DNA of 64,000 bases, taken from the NCBI RefSeq assembly GCF_900188225.1, contig NZ_FZOC01000002.1, positions 368,310 to 432,309 on the forward strand, in the 5' to 3' direction. The DNA comes from Humidesulfovibrio mexicanus. GTDB lineage: Bacteria > Desulfobacterota > Desulfovibrionia > Desulfovibrionales > Desulfovibrionaceae. Under the pieces are notes generated by a model. That model searched no databases. It was given only the letters and a program-made list of their open reading frames with translations, and was not told where the DNA came from. This document shows positions 8,778 through 19,801 of this stretch, piece after piece. The position numbers were made by a program, and so were the translations under genes. How positions within the stretch are numbered: the first letter of the stretch is position 1; each line of letters opens with the position of its first letter.

Positions 8778-11282
8778 GTGGGCGCGGACCGGGACAGCGC
8801 GGGCATGGCCCGGCACGGACTGCTGGCCTGGCAGGCGTACCTGCTGTGTTTCGCAGCCGGGGTCTGGTCCCTGCGGCATCCGCAGGCGGCGTTGGCCTCG
8901 GCCGGGCTTGTGTGGCTGGGGCTGGTCCTGTTTCGCAGACCGGCCTTTGCCTCCGCACTGGCTTCCCTGGCCCTGGCCGGGGCCTGCCTGTTCGTTGGCC
9001 AGCAATACGCCAGCTTCCGGCTGCCGCAAGCCCCATCCCTGCCAGCGGCGCTGGGCGAGACCCGCTCCACGGCGCGGGTTTTCGCCCGCGTGGCCGAGGT
9101 GACGGACAAGCCCTTCGGTCGTCTGGAAATCCTGCTCAAGGACGCCAGGGCCGAATTGTTGCCTGAGCGGAGACGCGGCGGAGACGCTGCCGCCGTGTCC
9201 GCTGCCGCGCCAGAGTCGCAATGGCTGATGCTTCCCGGGCGCATCGCCTGGGACTGGGACGAGCCCGGAGCGCGCCCTGCGCCTGGGCAGAGCGTGGAGG
9301 TCGTGCTGCGTGTGCGGCCCGTGCACGGCTTCGCCAACTTTGGCGGCGCGGATTTCGAGTGGCGCGAGCGGTTGCGTGGCGTGTTCCTGCGCGCCTATAC
9401 GCGCGGGCCGGACATCGAGGCGGTCTGGGGCGAACGCCCGGCCCATGCGTTGTGGGATCTGCGCGAGTCCTTGCGCGGGCGGTTGCTCGCGCTTCTGCCG
9501 GAGACTCCGGGCGGCGCGGTGCTCCTGGGGCTGCTTCTGGGCGACCGGTCGCGCATCGGGCTGGAGGCCACGGAGGATATGCGGGCGGCCGGGCTTTCGC
9601 ACACGCTGGCGCTTTCCGGGCTCAACGTGGTCTATGTGGCCCTGCTGGGCCTGGGGTTGGCTTGGCTTGCCGGGATGGTCCGGCCGGGCGTGTACGTGCG
9701 TATTCCCCGCCAGAAGCTCGCGGTGCTGCTCTCGCTGCCGCTGGTGGCAGCCTATGTGTGGCTTGGCCAGGGCAGCCCCTCGCTGGTGCGTGCGGCGCTC
9801 ATGTACGGATCGTGGGGAATCCTGCTGCTGCTGGACCGGGGTCGCCCCCTGGTGGACGGGCTGTTCCTGGCCGTGGCGCTCATGCTGGTGTGGGATCCGC
9901 TGGCCGTGTACGACCTGGGCTTGCAGATGTCCGTGGCGGCGGTCGCCGGGCTGGCCTTCCTGTATCCCTGGCTCGACGCCCTGGTTCCCCAGGCGCGGGG
10001 GCGCGCTTTGCGCCTGGCGCGGCGGGTTTGGCAGGCCTTGGCCTTGACGCTTTCCGCCAACCTCGCCCTTTTGCCGATCTCCCTCTGGTGCTTCGGAACC
10101 TATCCGCCAAATTTCCTGCTCAACCTGGCCTGGGTGCCTGTCCAGGGTATGCTGGTGCAACTGCCGGGCATGGCCGGGCTTGCGTTGGCGGTTGCGCCAG
10201 GAGCGGAGACCGCGTCCGCCGCCGTCTTGTCCTTCGCCGCGCTGGTCCAGGGCTGGATGCTCGATTGCCTGCATCTGCTGGCCGCGCGGGGCTGGTTTCC
10301 CACCTGGGCCGTGCTGCGGCCCCTGTGGCCCGAGCTGCTCGGCGCGTCGGCTCTCCTTGCAGCGGCGTCGGCCAGCCTTCGGCCGGACAGACCGACGCCC
10401 CCGGCCGCGCTGGCCCTGTGCGGACTGCTTCTTGTCGTCTGGCCCCACGCCTTGCTGGCCCAAGACGAGATGCGCGATGCGGTGCGGCTGTCCGTGCTGG
10501 ATGTTGGGCAGTCCCAGGCCGTTGTGGTGGAGGCCCCTGGCGGCAGGCGAGTGCTCGTGGACGGCGGCGGGGCCATGAGCCCGACCTTTGACATCGGCCG
10601 GTCCGTTGTCGCTCCGGCGCTTGCCTGGGGCAGGCCGCCCAGACTCGACGCCGTGGTCATGACGCATCCGGACGCGGACCATGCCCAGGGTTTGGCCTGG
10701 ATTCTGCGCCATTTTCGCGTTGGGGCGTTCTACACCAATGGCCGCTGGCCGGAGGGACGGCTGGGCCTTGCACTGGACCAGGCCCTTGCCGAGGGCGTGA
10801 ACGCCGGGCGGCTGGCCCCGCGCGTTCTTACCGCCGGGGAGCGTTTGGATTTGGGGGAAGGTGTCGTGCTTGAGGTTCTGCACCCGGCGGACGGATACGC
10901 AGGGCGCAACGCCAACGACGAATCGGTTGTGTTGCGTCTTGTCTGGCGCGGGCAGGGGCTGGCGCTCTTGCCGGGCGACATCCAGCGCGACGGCATCGAG
11001 GCCATGCTGGACGCCGGGGTGGATGCGCGCGCCGCCGTGCTGCTGCTGCCGCACCATGGGTCCAAGTCGAGCCTGTCCGGAATGTTGTACGAAGCCGTTG
11101 CGCCGGACCTGGCGCTGGCGAGCTGCGGCTTTTTGAACCAGTACCGCTTTCCCAACGCGGACGTTGCGGCCGAACTGGCCGGGCGGGGAATTCCCCTCGC
11201 GGCGACGCCGTGGCGCGGAATGCTGCGTCTGGCCTGGGCGGGGCCGGGCCGGGAGTTCGGCCTTACTTCCGCCCGGCCTTGA
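8778..11282 (+). CDS. comEC: ComEC/Rec2-family DNA uptake channel protein
   Basis: An 834-residue polytopic membrane protein of the ComEC/Rec2 family, which in competent bacteria carries transforming single-stranded DNA across the inner membrane. Three parts are visible: an N-terminal pair of membrane helices plus the soluble DUF4131-type domain (to about residue 215), the multi-helix competence domain (about 230-540, including [10 protein letters not shown] and [14 protein letters not shown]), and a C-terminal metallo-beta-lactamase-like domain with [12 protein letters not shown]. The GTG at 8778 is used here; an ATG nine codons later is possible. The 3' end overlaps the converging PAS-GGDEF-EAL gene by 20 bp. 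No other competence gene is in the window, so actual transformation is unproven. Confidence 0.92.
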   Translation: MGADRDSAGMARHGLLAWQAYLLCFAAGVWSLRHPQAALASAGLVWLGLVLFRRPAFASALASLALAGACLFVGQQYASFRLPQAPSLPAALGETRSTARVFARVAEVTDKPFGRLEILLKDARAELLPERRRGGDAAAVSAAAPESQWLMLPGRIAWDWDEPGARPAPGQSVEVVLRVRPVHGFANFGGADFEWRERLRGVFLRAYTRGPDIEAVWGERPAHALWDLRESLRGRLLALLPETPGGAVLLGLLLGDRSRIGLEATEDMRAAGLSHTLALSGLNVVYVALLGLGLAWLAGMVRPGVYVRIPRQKLAVLLSLPLVAAYVWLGQGSPSLVRAALMYGSWGILLLLDRGRPLVDGLFLAVALMLVWDPLAVYDLGLQMSVAAVAGLAFLYPWLDALVPQARGRALRLARRVWQALALTLSANLALLPISLWCFGTYPPNFLLNLAWVPVQGMLVQLPGMAGLALAVAPGAETASAAVLSFAALVQGWMLDCLHLLAARGWFPTWAVLRPLWPELLGASALLAAASASLRPDRPTPPAALALCGLLLVVWPHALLAQDEMRDAVRLSVLDVGQSQAVVVEAPGGRRVLVDGGGAMSPTFDIGRSVVAPALAWGRPPRLDAVVMTHPDADHAQGLAWILRHFRVGAFYTNGRWPEGRLGLALDQALAEGVNAGRLAPRVLTAGERLDLGEGVVLEVLHPADGYAGRNANDESVVLRLVWRGQGLALLPGDIQRDGIEAMLDAGVDARAAVLLLPHHGSKSSLSGMLYEAVAPDLALASCGFLNQYRFPNADVAAELAGRGIPLAATPWRGMLRLAWAGPGREFGLTSARP

Positions 11283-13863
11283 GGCCGTTTCCGTTGTTTC
11301 CGTCGTTTCCGCTCGTGGGGCGGTTCAGGCTGCGCCGCATGTATTCCCATGCCTCCTGGGTGGGCAGGGGGCGCGCGTACAGGTAGCCCTGGGCGTACTC
11401 GCAAGCCAGGCCGCGCAGCAGATCGCGCTGGACTTCGCGTTCCACCCCTTCGGCGATGACCTGCAGTTGGAGGGAGTGCGCCAGGCTGATGATCGCCTTG
11501 ACGATCTCCAGGCCCTCCGGGCCGGTTTCCATGCGCTGCACGAAGGACAGGTCGATTTTGAGGGTGTCCAGCGGGAATTGCTGCAGGCTGCTCATGGAGG
11601 AGTAACCGGTGCCGAAGTCGTCGATGGACAGGGCCATGCCCAGGCTTTTGAGCCTGCGCAGCTTGTCCACGGCGCTTGTTGCGTTGTCCATGATTGCGGT
11701 CTCGGTGATTTCCAGCTTGAGGGCCTGCGGAGGCAGACCGGTTTCCGCGAGCACCGTCTTTACGTCCTCCACAAGGGTTGGGTCGGAGAATTGCCGCGGG
11801 GAGAGGTTCACGCTCATGACCAGTTCGCGGGCATAGGGCGAGTCCGCGCGCCAGCTCATAAGCGTCTGGCAGGCCTCGCGCAGGACCATGAGCCCGATGT
11901 CCACGATGAGGCCGGACTCCTCGGCCACGGGGATGAACTCGCCAGGAGAGATGAGCCCGTTCTGAGGGTGCCGCCAGCGGATGAGGGCCTCGAATCCGTG
12001 CAGGGCGGCGGCGTTGTCCAGTCGCACGATGGGCTGGTAGACCAGGAAGAATTCGCCTCTGCTGATCGCTCCGCGCAGGTCGGTTTCCAGCACCAGCAAT
12101 CGGCTGGCGCGTTCCAGCATGGCCTGGGTAAAGGCCTTGAAGCGGTTGCGCCCGGCTTTTTTGGCTTGGTGCATGGCTACGTTGGCATTGCGGAGCAGGT
12201 CTTCCGGGGTTTCCGCCCCCTGTCCGCCCAGGGTTATGCCGAGGCTTGCGGTGAGCTGGATTTCGTGGCCGCCCAGGGAGAAGGGTTGGCGCAGGGCGTT
12301 TCTGATGCGCTGCACGGCCTGGATGGCCTCGCGCGGGGAAGCGAGTTCTTCAAGCAGGATGACGAATTCGTCGCCCCCGAAGCGCGACACCGTGTCGAAG
12401 GAGCGGATGCTCTTGCGCAGCATGTCGGCCACCGTCACCAGGACCTGGTCGCCGAAAGTGTGGCCCAGGCTGTCGTTCAATATCTTGAAGCGGTCCAGGT
12501 CGAGAAAGATGAGTGAGAAGGAGTGGGCCGTGCGCCTTCGGCTGCGCTCCATGGCTTGCCGGATGCGGTCCAGGCAGAGGGTGCGGTTGGCCAGGCCGGT
12601 AAGCGGATCGTGCAGGGCCAAGTGCCGGAGCTGTATCTCCATTTCCTTGCGGTCGGTTATGTCGCGCAGGCTGATGCGCGTGCCCATGGAGCCCCCGCCG
12701 GAGCCCATGACATCGCGCTTGACCTCGTTGACCCAGCGCAGTGAACCGTTGCGGTGGCGGATGCGGTAATCGAGCGACTCGTCGTCCTTCCCGTGGGCGT
12801 GGAATCGCCGCCAGGCGTCCAGGTCGGCCTGGTGCACCAGGTCCTCCAGCCCGCGAGGATTGTGCAGGAAGTGCTCGCGCTGATAGCCGGTGATGCGTTC
12901 GCAGGAGGGGCTTACGTAGAGCATTTCGCCCGCGGGGCCGATCCAGCATTCCATGCCATGCGTGTACTCCGCCACGATGCGGTGACGGTCCTCGCTTTGC
13001 TGCAAGGCCTGCTCGGTTTGCACCTGGCGGGTGATGTCCACGGCGATTGCCGCCACGCCTGTGATGGTGCGGTTTTGCATGAGCGGAAACTTGGAGACCT
13101 GCAAATGACGCGTTGGGCCGCCGGAGCGCAGGCGCACCTGCTCCTGCACCATGAGGGGCTTGCCCTCCCGTTGGACGTAGGCGTCGTACTCGCGCAGCAT
13201 TGCGGCCACGTCCTCGGGCCAGATGTCCGTGTCGAGCCGACCGATGATCTTCTGCGGGGGCAGTCCCAGGCATTCCCCGAAGGCGGGATTGCAGAAGACA
13301 TAGCGGCCGGACAGATTTTTTATGAAGGCCATGGCCGGAGAGTTTTCCATGAAGGAGGCGAAGAGCTGGCGGCTTTTGTCCAGTTCGGCCTCGATCATCT
13401 GCCGCACGGTGACGTCTCGGGCGATGAGCACGGCGTAGCCCGTGCCCGCGAAGCTGTGCAGGGTCACCGTGATTTCCACGGGCACGCTGTGGCCCTCGGC
13501 GCCGGAAAGGGAGGTGACGATATGCCCGTTGCGGAAGTGCAGATCGCCGGTGGCTTGCAGCGCCCCGGCGTAGCGGGCGGCGATTTCCTGAGGGAAAAAG
13601 CGCGAGATGTGCGCGCCTATGGCCTCGGCCCTGGACAGGCCGAGCATCAGGAGCGCGGTTTCATTCACATCGGCCACGCTCCAGTCGGCGGTGAGGAACA
13701 TGAATATGGCGTCGTTGGCGTGGTCCACAACGGAACGGAAGCGCTCCAGTTCGTCCAGCCTGCGCCGCAGTTCCGGATAATAGCTCTTGGCCATGGAGCG
13801 CTCGCCAAGCCCGATGAGCCTGTCGCGCAGCGAGTCCGGTGCGTTTTTCGGATCAGAGGGCAT
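11263..13863 (-). CDS. PAS-PAS-PAS-GGDEF-EAL cyclic-di-GMP signalling protein
   Basis: An 866-residue soluble protein with no membrane segment. About three PAS domains occupy residues 35-410 (for example [13 protein letters not shown] and [17 protein letters not shown]). A GGDEF domain follows with an intact RFGGDEF near residue 498, then an EAL domain with EALIRWRHP near residue 624 and DDFGTGYSS later. Both catalytic signatures look intact, so it could make and break c-di-GMP; the dominant activity cannot be told. The start ATG at 13863 lies inside the end of the alcohol dehydrogenase gene (11-bp overlap), indicating translational coupling. The 3' end overlaps comEC by 20 bp, tail to tail. 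Confidence 0.95.
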   Translation of the reverse strand: MPSDPKNAPDSLRDRLIGLGERSMAKSYYPELRRRLDELERFRSVVDHANDAIFMFLTADWSVADVNETALLMLGLSRAEAIGAHISRFFPQEIAARYAGALQATGDLHFRNGHIVTSLSGAEGHSVPVEITVTLHSFAGTGYAVLIARDVTVRQMIEAELDKSRQLFASFMENSPAMAFIKNLSGRYVFCNPAFGECLGLPPQKIIGRLDTDIWPEDVAAMLREYDAYVQREGKPLMVQEQVRLRSGGPTRHLQVSKFPLMQNRTITGVAAIAVDITRQVQTEQALQQSEDRHRIVAEYTHGMECWIGPAGEMLYVSPSCERITGYQREHFLHNPRGLEDLVHQADLDAWRRFHAHGKDDESLDYRIRHRNGSLRWVNEVKRDVMGSGGGSMGTRISLRDITDRKEMEIQLRHLALHDPLTGLANRTLCLDRIRQAMERSRRRTAHSFSLIFLDLDRFKILNDSLGHTFGDQVLVTVADMLRKSIRSFDTVSRFGGDEFVILLEELASPREAIQAVQRIRNALRQPFSLGGHEIQLTASLGITLGGQGAETPEDLLRNANVAMHQAKKAGRNRFKAFTQAMLERASRLLVLETDLRGAISRGEFFLVYQPIVRLDNAAALHGFEALIRWRHPQNGLISPGEFIPVAEESGLIVDIGLMVLREACQTLMSWRADSPYARELVMSVNLSPRQFSDPTLVEDVKTVLAETGLPPQALKLEITETAIMDNATSAVDKLRRLKSLGMALSIDDFGTGYSSMSSLQQFPLDTLKIDLSFVQRMETGPEGLEIVKAIISLAHSLQLQVIAEGVEREVQRDLLRGLACEYAQGYLYARPLPTQEAWEYMRRSLNRPTSGNDGNNGNGLKAGRK

Positions 13864-15022
13864 TCTGGTACACGGCTCGGATGTCCCCCGCCGTGGGGGC
13901 CTTGGGGTTGGTCACCATGCACGGGTCGTGCAGGGCGAAGTTCACCAGTCCGTCGATGTCCGCCTCGGTGACGCCGAGGGACCCCAGGCCGCCGGTGACC
14001 CCAACGGCGTGTTTGAGGGCGCGCACCCGGGACAGCACCGCGTCGCGTTTTTCCTCATGGTTTGCCGTTGGCGCCAGTTCGGCGCCCATGGCCCTGGCTA
14101 TGTCCGCATAGCGGTCCGGCGCGGCATCGAAATTGTAGGCGATGACGTGGTCCAGGAGCAGGGCGTTGCACTGGCCGTGCGGCAGGTCCATGAGCCCGCC
14201 CAAACTGTGGGCCATGGCGTGCACCGCTCCAAGGATGGCGTTGGAGAATGCCAGGCCGGCGTACATGCTGCCGAGCATCATGCCCGCGCGGGCTTCGGCG
14301 TCTTCCGGACAGTCTATGGCCTGGGGCAGGCACTGGGAGATGCGCCTGATGGCGTCCAGCGCGAAGAGGTCCGTGGTTGGGCCGTGGGCGTTGGAGACGT
14401 ACGCCTCGATGGCGTGGGTGAGGGCGTCCACGCCGGTGTTCGCGGTGAGTCCCGGCGGCATGGTCAAGGTCAAAAGCGGGTCGATGAGGGCCACATCGGG
14501 CACCATGGCCTTGCTGACAATGGCGATTTTGACCTTGCGCGAGGTGTCGTTGATGATGGCGAACTGGGACACGTCGGCCGAGCTGCCCGCCGTGGTGGGA
14601 ATGCAGATGAGCGGAGGGCCGGGATGCGCCACGTTGTCCACGCCTTCAAAATCCAGCACGTTGCGGTCGTTGGTCACCACGATGCCGATGCCCTTGGCGC
14701 AATCCATCGGGCTGCCGCCGCCAACGGCCACAATGGCGTCGCAGGCGTTTTCGCGGTAGCGCTCGGCGCCGAGCATGACCTCGTGGTCTCGCGGATTGGG
14801 GTGGATGTCGGAGAAGAGCACCGCTTCAACACCCGCATCGCAGATGCTTTGCATTATGCCTGGGAACCAGGAAAGGGCCAGCACGCCGGGGTCGGTGACG
14901 AGCAGCGCGCGACGCGCGCCGAGATTCTGTACGTAGCGCCCGGCAAGGGTGGCCGCGCCTCCTCCGAACACGGATTCCGGAGCGAGGAACTTGCGCAGAT
15001 CAAGCAGTGACGTGGTGGTCAT
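13853..15022 (-). CDS. Iron-containing (group III) alcohol dehydrogenase
   Basis: A 389-residue NAD(P)-dependent, metal-containing alcohol dehydrogenase. The dinucleotide-binding motif GGGSPMDCAKG lies near residue 95, and the Fe-ligand region includes DALTHAIEAYVSN and HAMAHSLGGLMDLPHGQCNA, with the conserved His residues. The ATG at 15022 is chosen because GGAGGA sits 6-11 bases before it; an in-frame ATG five codons upstream overlaps that ribosome site and is less likely. Related Desulfovibrio enzymes oxidise ethanol and other short primary alcohols, but the substrate here is inferred only. A 32-bp dyad lies 41 bp upstream, and the PAS-GGDEF-EAL gene overlaps its 3' end. Confidence 0.93.
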   Translation of the reverse strand: MTTTSLLDLRKFLAPESVFGGGAATLAGRYVQNLGARRALLVTDPGVLALSWFPGIMQSICDAGVEAVLFSDIHPNPRDHEVMLGAERYRENACDAIVAVGGGSPMDCAKGIGIVVTNDRNVLDFEGVDNVAHPGPPLICIPTTAGSSADVSQFAIINDTSRKVKIAIVSKAMVPDVALIDPLLTLTMPPGLTANTGVDALTHAIEAYVSNAHGPTTDLFALDAIRRISQCLPQAIDCPEDAEARAGMMLGSMYAGLAFSNAILGAVHAMAHSLGGLMDLPHGQCNALLLDHVIAYNFDAAPDRYADIARAMGAELAPTANHEEKRDAVLSRVRALKHAVGVTGGLGSLGVTEADIDGLVNFALHDPCMVTNPKAPTAGDIRAVYQNAL

Positions 15023-15062
15023 GTATTCCTCCTCCATCGACTGGCGTCGTGTATGACGCGAT

Positions 15063-15094
15063 AAACTTCTATGGTCTACGTACCGCAGAAGTTT
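15063..15094. promoter_or_regulatory. 32-bp dyad, candidate operator of the alcohol dehydrogenase gene
   Basis: Perfect 8-base outer arms AAACTTCT (15063-15070) and AGAAGTTT (15087-15094) enclose inner GGT...ACC arms around a central TACGTA. The dyad lies 41-72 bp before the dehydrogenase start codon. It has no U-tract and so looks like a protein-binding site rather than a terminator. It could alternatively serve the end of the MBL hydrolase gene at 15133. Confidence 0.55.
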
Positions 15095-15132
15095 GAAGAA
15101 TGGAAGAGGGGTGGGGGAAGAATGTCGGTCGG

Positions 15133-15954
15133 CTAAGCTCGGAAGGTATAGCGCCGACCAGCGGCCATGTACTCTGTTTTGCAGCCGCGCAAAAGACCTC
15201 GCAAGTCCTGGAAGCGGTCCGCACCGGTGCAGTGCCCGGCCACAAGCAGACAGACGCCATGCCGATGGAGCGCATCGGCGGTTTCCTCCAGCGCGTTCGT
15301 GTCGGCTTTGTAGAGATGCAATCCCCCCAGGACGGCATGGAAGGATGCGATGCCCAGGCGGTCGCGCGCGCAGTCCAGGGAATTAGCCAGTCCGCTGTGG
15401 CAGCAGCCCAGCACGGCCACCGGGCCTTGCGCCGTGTCGAGCACAAGGAAGGCGTCGTCGGGGACGTTGTCGGGCTGGCGGCCGTCGCGGTCGTAGGAGA
15501 AGCCCTGCACAGCCTGGAAACGGCCCTGCTCGCGGGGGATGTCGGTGATCATGGTCAGGCCGGGCGCGAGTTTGGTGATGGGGCCAGCCGGGACAAACGT
15601 CGGCAGCGGGGTTGGCGGCCCGATGTGGCGCGGCCCCTTGGGGTCAGCGGACCAGCGGTCACTGGCGCAGGTGGGGTGGGCGTGGATGGTGCCGGTGAAT
15701 CCTTCCGCAAGAAGCGCGGAAATCCCTCCGGTGTGGTCGTAGTGCCCGTGGCTCAGGGCCAGACCCTGGGCGCGCGCCACATCGATGCCCATCGCCACAG
15801 CGTTTTTGAGGAACAGGCCGGTTTTGCCCGTGTCCCACAGCCACAGCGCCCCATCGGCGAGGGTGAGGGCCATGGAAAGCCCCCACTCGCTGCCGAACTC
15901 GGGGGCGCAGGATTCGTTGTCGCACAGGATGGCTATTTCAAATTGCGTGGGCAT
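15133..15954 (-). CDS. MBL-fold metallo-hydrolase
   Basis: A 273-residue metallo-beta-lactamase-fold protein with the metal site SHGHYDHTGG near residue 68, a later GCCHSG histidine and a C-terminal GHCTG histidine. The pattern resembles the subfamily annotated as dihydropterin aminobenzene phosphate synthase-like hydrolases, but the substrate is not known. The ATG at 15954 shares a base with the cimA stop (TGATG), so it is coupled to cimA and is the last gene of the pdxJ-led run. A start 19 codons upstream is possible but lacks support. Confidence 0.88.
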   Translation of the reverse strand: MPTQFEIAILCDNESCAPEFGSEWGLSMALTLADGALWLWDTGKTGLFLKNAVAMGIDVARAQGLALSHGHYDHTGGISALLAEGFTGTIHAHPTCASDRWSADPKGPRHIGPPTPLPTFVPAGPITKLAPGLTMITDIPREQGRFQAVQGFSYDRDGRQPDNVPDDAFLVLDTAQGPVAVLGCCHSGLANSLDCARDRLGIASFHAVLGGLHLYKADTNALEETADALHRHGVCLLVAGHCTGADRFQDLRGLLRGCKTEYMAAGRRYTFRA

Positions 15955-17594
15955 CAGCGCCGGACCTCCCCTGGAGCGGTGGCGTCGTGCTTGCCGCCCG
16001 GTCTGGGCCACTTTTGCGGGTCGTCTTTGAAAAGCTTGTAGTTGATGGAGTCCACAAGCGCCTGCCAGCTGGCCTCGATGATGTTGTGCGACACGCCGAC
16101 GGTGCTCCAGCGGTTTTGCCGGTCGCCGGATTCGATGAGCACCCGGACATAGGAGGCCGTGCCCCCGCCGTTCTTGTCCGCCATGGACATGACGCGCACC
16201 TTGAAGTCGAGCAGGCGCATCTGCGCCAGGGTGGGGTAGGAGGGCTCCAGCGCGCGCCTGAGGGCCACGTCCAGGGCGTTCACCGGGCCGTGGCCCGTGG
16301 CCGCCGTGTGGGCCACCTCACCGCGCACCTGCAGCATCACCGTGGCCTCGCTGAAGGGCTCCTTCTCGTCGTTCACGGCGTCGAGCACGCGGTAGTTCAG
16401 CATCTGGAAGTAGCGCTTGCTCCAGCCCATCATGCGGAAGAAGAGGATCTCGTAGCTCGCCTCGGCCACGGAATAGTCGTAGCCCATGCTTTCGCGGCGC
16501 TTCAGCTCGGCCAGCAGGTCCAGCACCGCCGGGTCGTCCTTTTCCAGGTCGTAGCCGTACTGGCGCGCCTTGAACAGGATGTTGCTGCGTCCGGCCAGAT
16601 CCGAGAGCAGCACTCGGCTCACGTTGCCCACCTGGGCCGGGTCGATGTGTTCGTAGGTTTGGGGGTTCTTGACCACGGCGCTGACGTGCACGCCCCCTTT
16701 GTGGGCGAAGGCCGAACCGCCCACATAGGGCTGGCGCGGGAAGGGGCGCTGGTTGGCTGTCTCGGCCACGTAGTGGGATATCCCGGCAAGCTTTTTGAGG
16801 TTTTCCGGACCGATGGTGCGCACGCCCATCTTGAGTTCCAGGCTTGGGATGATGGAGCAGAGATTGGCGTTCCCGCAGCGCTCGCCATAGCCGTTCATGG
16901 TGCCCTGCACCTGCGCCGCACCCAGGCGTACGGCCTCCAGGCTGTTGGCCACGGCCAGCTCGGCGTCGTTGTGGGCGTGGATGCCCAAGGCGGCCCCTGG
17001 AAGCGTCGCCTGCACCTTGGCGATGATCTCGGCCACCTCCGCAGGCAATGCGCCGCCGTTGGTGTCGCACAAAACCAGCACGTCGGCCCCGGCGTCGCGC
17101 GCGGCCTTCAGGCAGGCGATGGCGTAGTCCGGGTTGGCCTTGAAGCCGTCGAAGAAGTGCTCGGCGTCGAAGAAGAGCTCCTTCAGGTGCGGGCGCAAAA
17201 AGGCCAGGCTGCCGGAGATGAGCTCGATGTTCCGCTGCAGGCTCACCTTGAGGGCGTGGGTGGCGTGGAAGTCCCAGGTCTTGCCGAAGATGCTGGCCGC
17301 CGCCACCTGGGCCTCAATGACGGCCTTGAGGTTGGGGTCGTTCTCGGCCGTTGTCTTGGCGTTGTGGGTGCTGCCAAAGGCCGCGACGCAGGCGTTCTTC
17401 AGGGCGTAGTTCTGAATTTCCTTGAAGAACGCCTTGTCCGTCGGGTTGGAGCCGGGCCAGCCGCCCTCGATGTAGTGCACACCGAGCTCGTCCAGCTTGC
17501 AGGCGATGCGGATCTTGTCCTCTGTGGTGAGGTGCATTTCTTCCGCTTGCGTGCCGTCCCGGAGGGTGGTGTCGTAGATGCTGGCCTGGCGCAT
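15954..17594 (-). CDS. cimA: (R)-citramalate synthase
   Basis: CimA condenses pyruvate with acetyl-CoA to citramalate, the first step of threonine-independent isoleucine synthesis. The 546-residue protein belongs to the HMGL/isopropylmalate-synthase family. It starts MRQASIYDTTLRDGTQAEEM, and its GIHAHNDAELAVANSLEA and MNGYGERCGNANL stretches, with the regulatory C-terminal domain from about residue 400, fit the long CimA type rather than LeuA (leuA is separate at 27993). The start ATG follows AGGA. It lies 22 bp after lysC and overlaps the MBL hydrolase gene. Downstream steps of the pathway use LeuCD and LeuB, encoded about 12 kb away. Confidence 0.93.
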   Translation of the reverse strand: MRQASIYDTTLRDGTQAEEMHLTTEDKIRIACKLDELGVHYIEGGWPGSNPTDKAFFKEIQNYALKNACVAAFGSTHNAKTTAENDPNLKAVIEAQVAAASIFGKTWDFHATHALKVSLQRNIELISGSLAFLRPHLKELFFDAEHFFDGFKANPDYAIACLKAARDAGADVLVLCDTNGGALPAEVAEIIAKVQATLPGAALGIHAHNDAELAVANSLEAVRLGAAQVQGTMNGYGERCGNANLCSIIPSLELKMGVRTIGPENLKKLAGISHYVAETANQRPFPRQPYVGGSAFAHKGGVHVSAVVKNPQTYEHIDPAQVGNVSRVLLSDLAGRSNILFKARQYGYDLEKDDPAVLDLLAELKRRESMGYDYSVAEASYEILFFRMMGWSKRYFQMLNYRVLDAVNDEKEPFSEATVMLQVRGEVAHTAATGHGPVNALDVALRRALEPSYPTLAQMRLLDFKVRVMSMADKNGGGTASYVRVLIESGDRQNRWSTVGVSHNIIEASWQALVDSINYKLFKDDPQKWPRPGGKHDATAPGEVRR

Positions 17595-17616
17595 GATGAT
17601 TCCTGTCCTTTTGTTC

Positions 17617-18824
<1,208 letters not shown>

Positions 18825-18828
<4 letters not shown>

Positions 18829-19334
18829 TGTGAGGATTCCTTCCGCCATTGGTTGAGCTTAGGGGCCAGGGCGTCCAGCAGGGCCTCGGCCGCCTTTCCC
18901 CATGCCCTGATTTCGAGCGCCCGTCCAGAGGGAACAGGGGTCCAGGCGAGGAGCAGCGCCTCGTCCGGACGTTCGCCAGGGGGCAGGTTCTCGGCCCACT
19001 CGGCCACCACCAGAACATCCTTCGCGTCCAGCGCGTCGAAGAATTCGTCCGGCGCGGCCCCGGCCACGCGGTACAGGTCGAAGTGCGCCACGGGCGGGGT
19101 GGTGGGGTACAGGTTTACGATGTTGAAGCTGGGGCTGGAGACCTCGGCGGCGTGTGCGCCAGGAAGGGTGGAGACCAGCCCCCGCACCAGGGTGGTCTTG
19201 CCCGAGCCGAGCGGGCCGGAAAGCAGCAGCGGCATGGAGCCTCCGCCCTCCCCGCGCGCGGCGGCCAGGGCGACCCCCAGCGCCGCGCCCAGGGCCAGGG
19301 TTGCCTGCGCGTCGGGAAGGAAAAGCCGCGTCAT
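18825..19334 (-). CDS. tsaE: tRNA threonylcarbamoyladenosine biosynthesis ATPase TsaE
   Basis: TsaE is the ATPase partner of TsaB and TsaD in making the t6A modification on ANN-decoding tRNAs. The 169-residue product has the P-loop GPLGSGKTTLVRGL near residue 40, SSPSFNIVNLY (switch region) near residue 67, HFDLYR, and VVAEWAENLP, all as in the family. Its ATG shares a base with the stop of the CBS gene (TGATG), and its stop overlaps the lysC start. A much longer open frame extends upstream in this frame but covers the CBS gene and is spurious. Confidence 0.93.
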
Positions 19335-19801
19335 CAGGCCTTGGCGTCGTGATGTTCCAGCAGGGTGCGCAGGATGTCCTCCTTGCCCACCACGCCCACA
19401 AGTTTGCCGCCGTCCACTACCGGCAGGGTGTAGAGCTTTTCGTTCACCATGACCGTGGCGATCTCGTCGATGGGCGTGTGCGGAGACACGGACTTGGCGT
19501 GCGGGGTCATGGCGTCGGCCACGGTGCTTGCGGCAATTTTGCGTATCTCCCGCTCGAAGTCCTCGCGGCTGGACAGGGCGATGAAGCCGTCGAGCATGGA
19601 AAACAGCGAGGGCATGGTGACCTGCTTGTGCTGGGCCACAAGGTCGCTTTGGCAAAGCACGCCCACGAGTTTGCCCTTGGCGTCCACAACGGGCGCGCCG
19701 TTGATCTTCTTCTCGATGAGCAGGGCCACAGCGCTTCTGATGTCGGTTTCGGGCGAAAGGGTCACCGGGTCCGGGGTCATGATGTCGATGGCCTTCAGCA
19801 T
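19334..19801 (-). CDS. CBS-domain pair protein
   Basis: A 155-residue protein made almost entirely of two CBS domains (about residues 1-60 and 90-150), beginning MLKAIDIMTPDPVTLSPETD and including VADAMTPHAKSVSPHTPIDE. Such pairs bind adenine nucleotides and act as regulatory modules, here with no attached catalytic domain, so the partner is unknown. It overlaps nnr by 7 bp at its 5' end and tsaE by 1 bp at its 3' end, firmly inside the pdxJ-led operon. Confidence 0.92.
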   Translation of the reverse strand: MLKAIDIMTPDPVTLSPETDIRSAVALLIEKKINGAPVVDAKGKLVGVLCQSDLVAQHKQVTMPSLFSMLDGFIALSSREDFEREIRKIAASTVADAMTPHAKSVSPHTPIDEIATVMVNEKLYTLPVVDGGKLVGVVGKEDILRTLLEHHDAKA

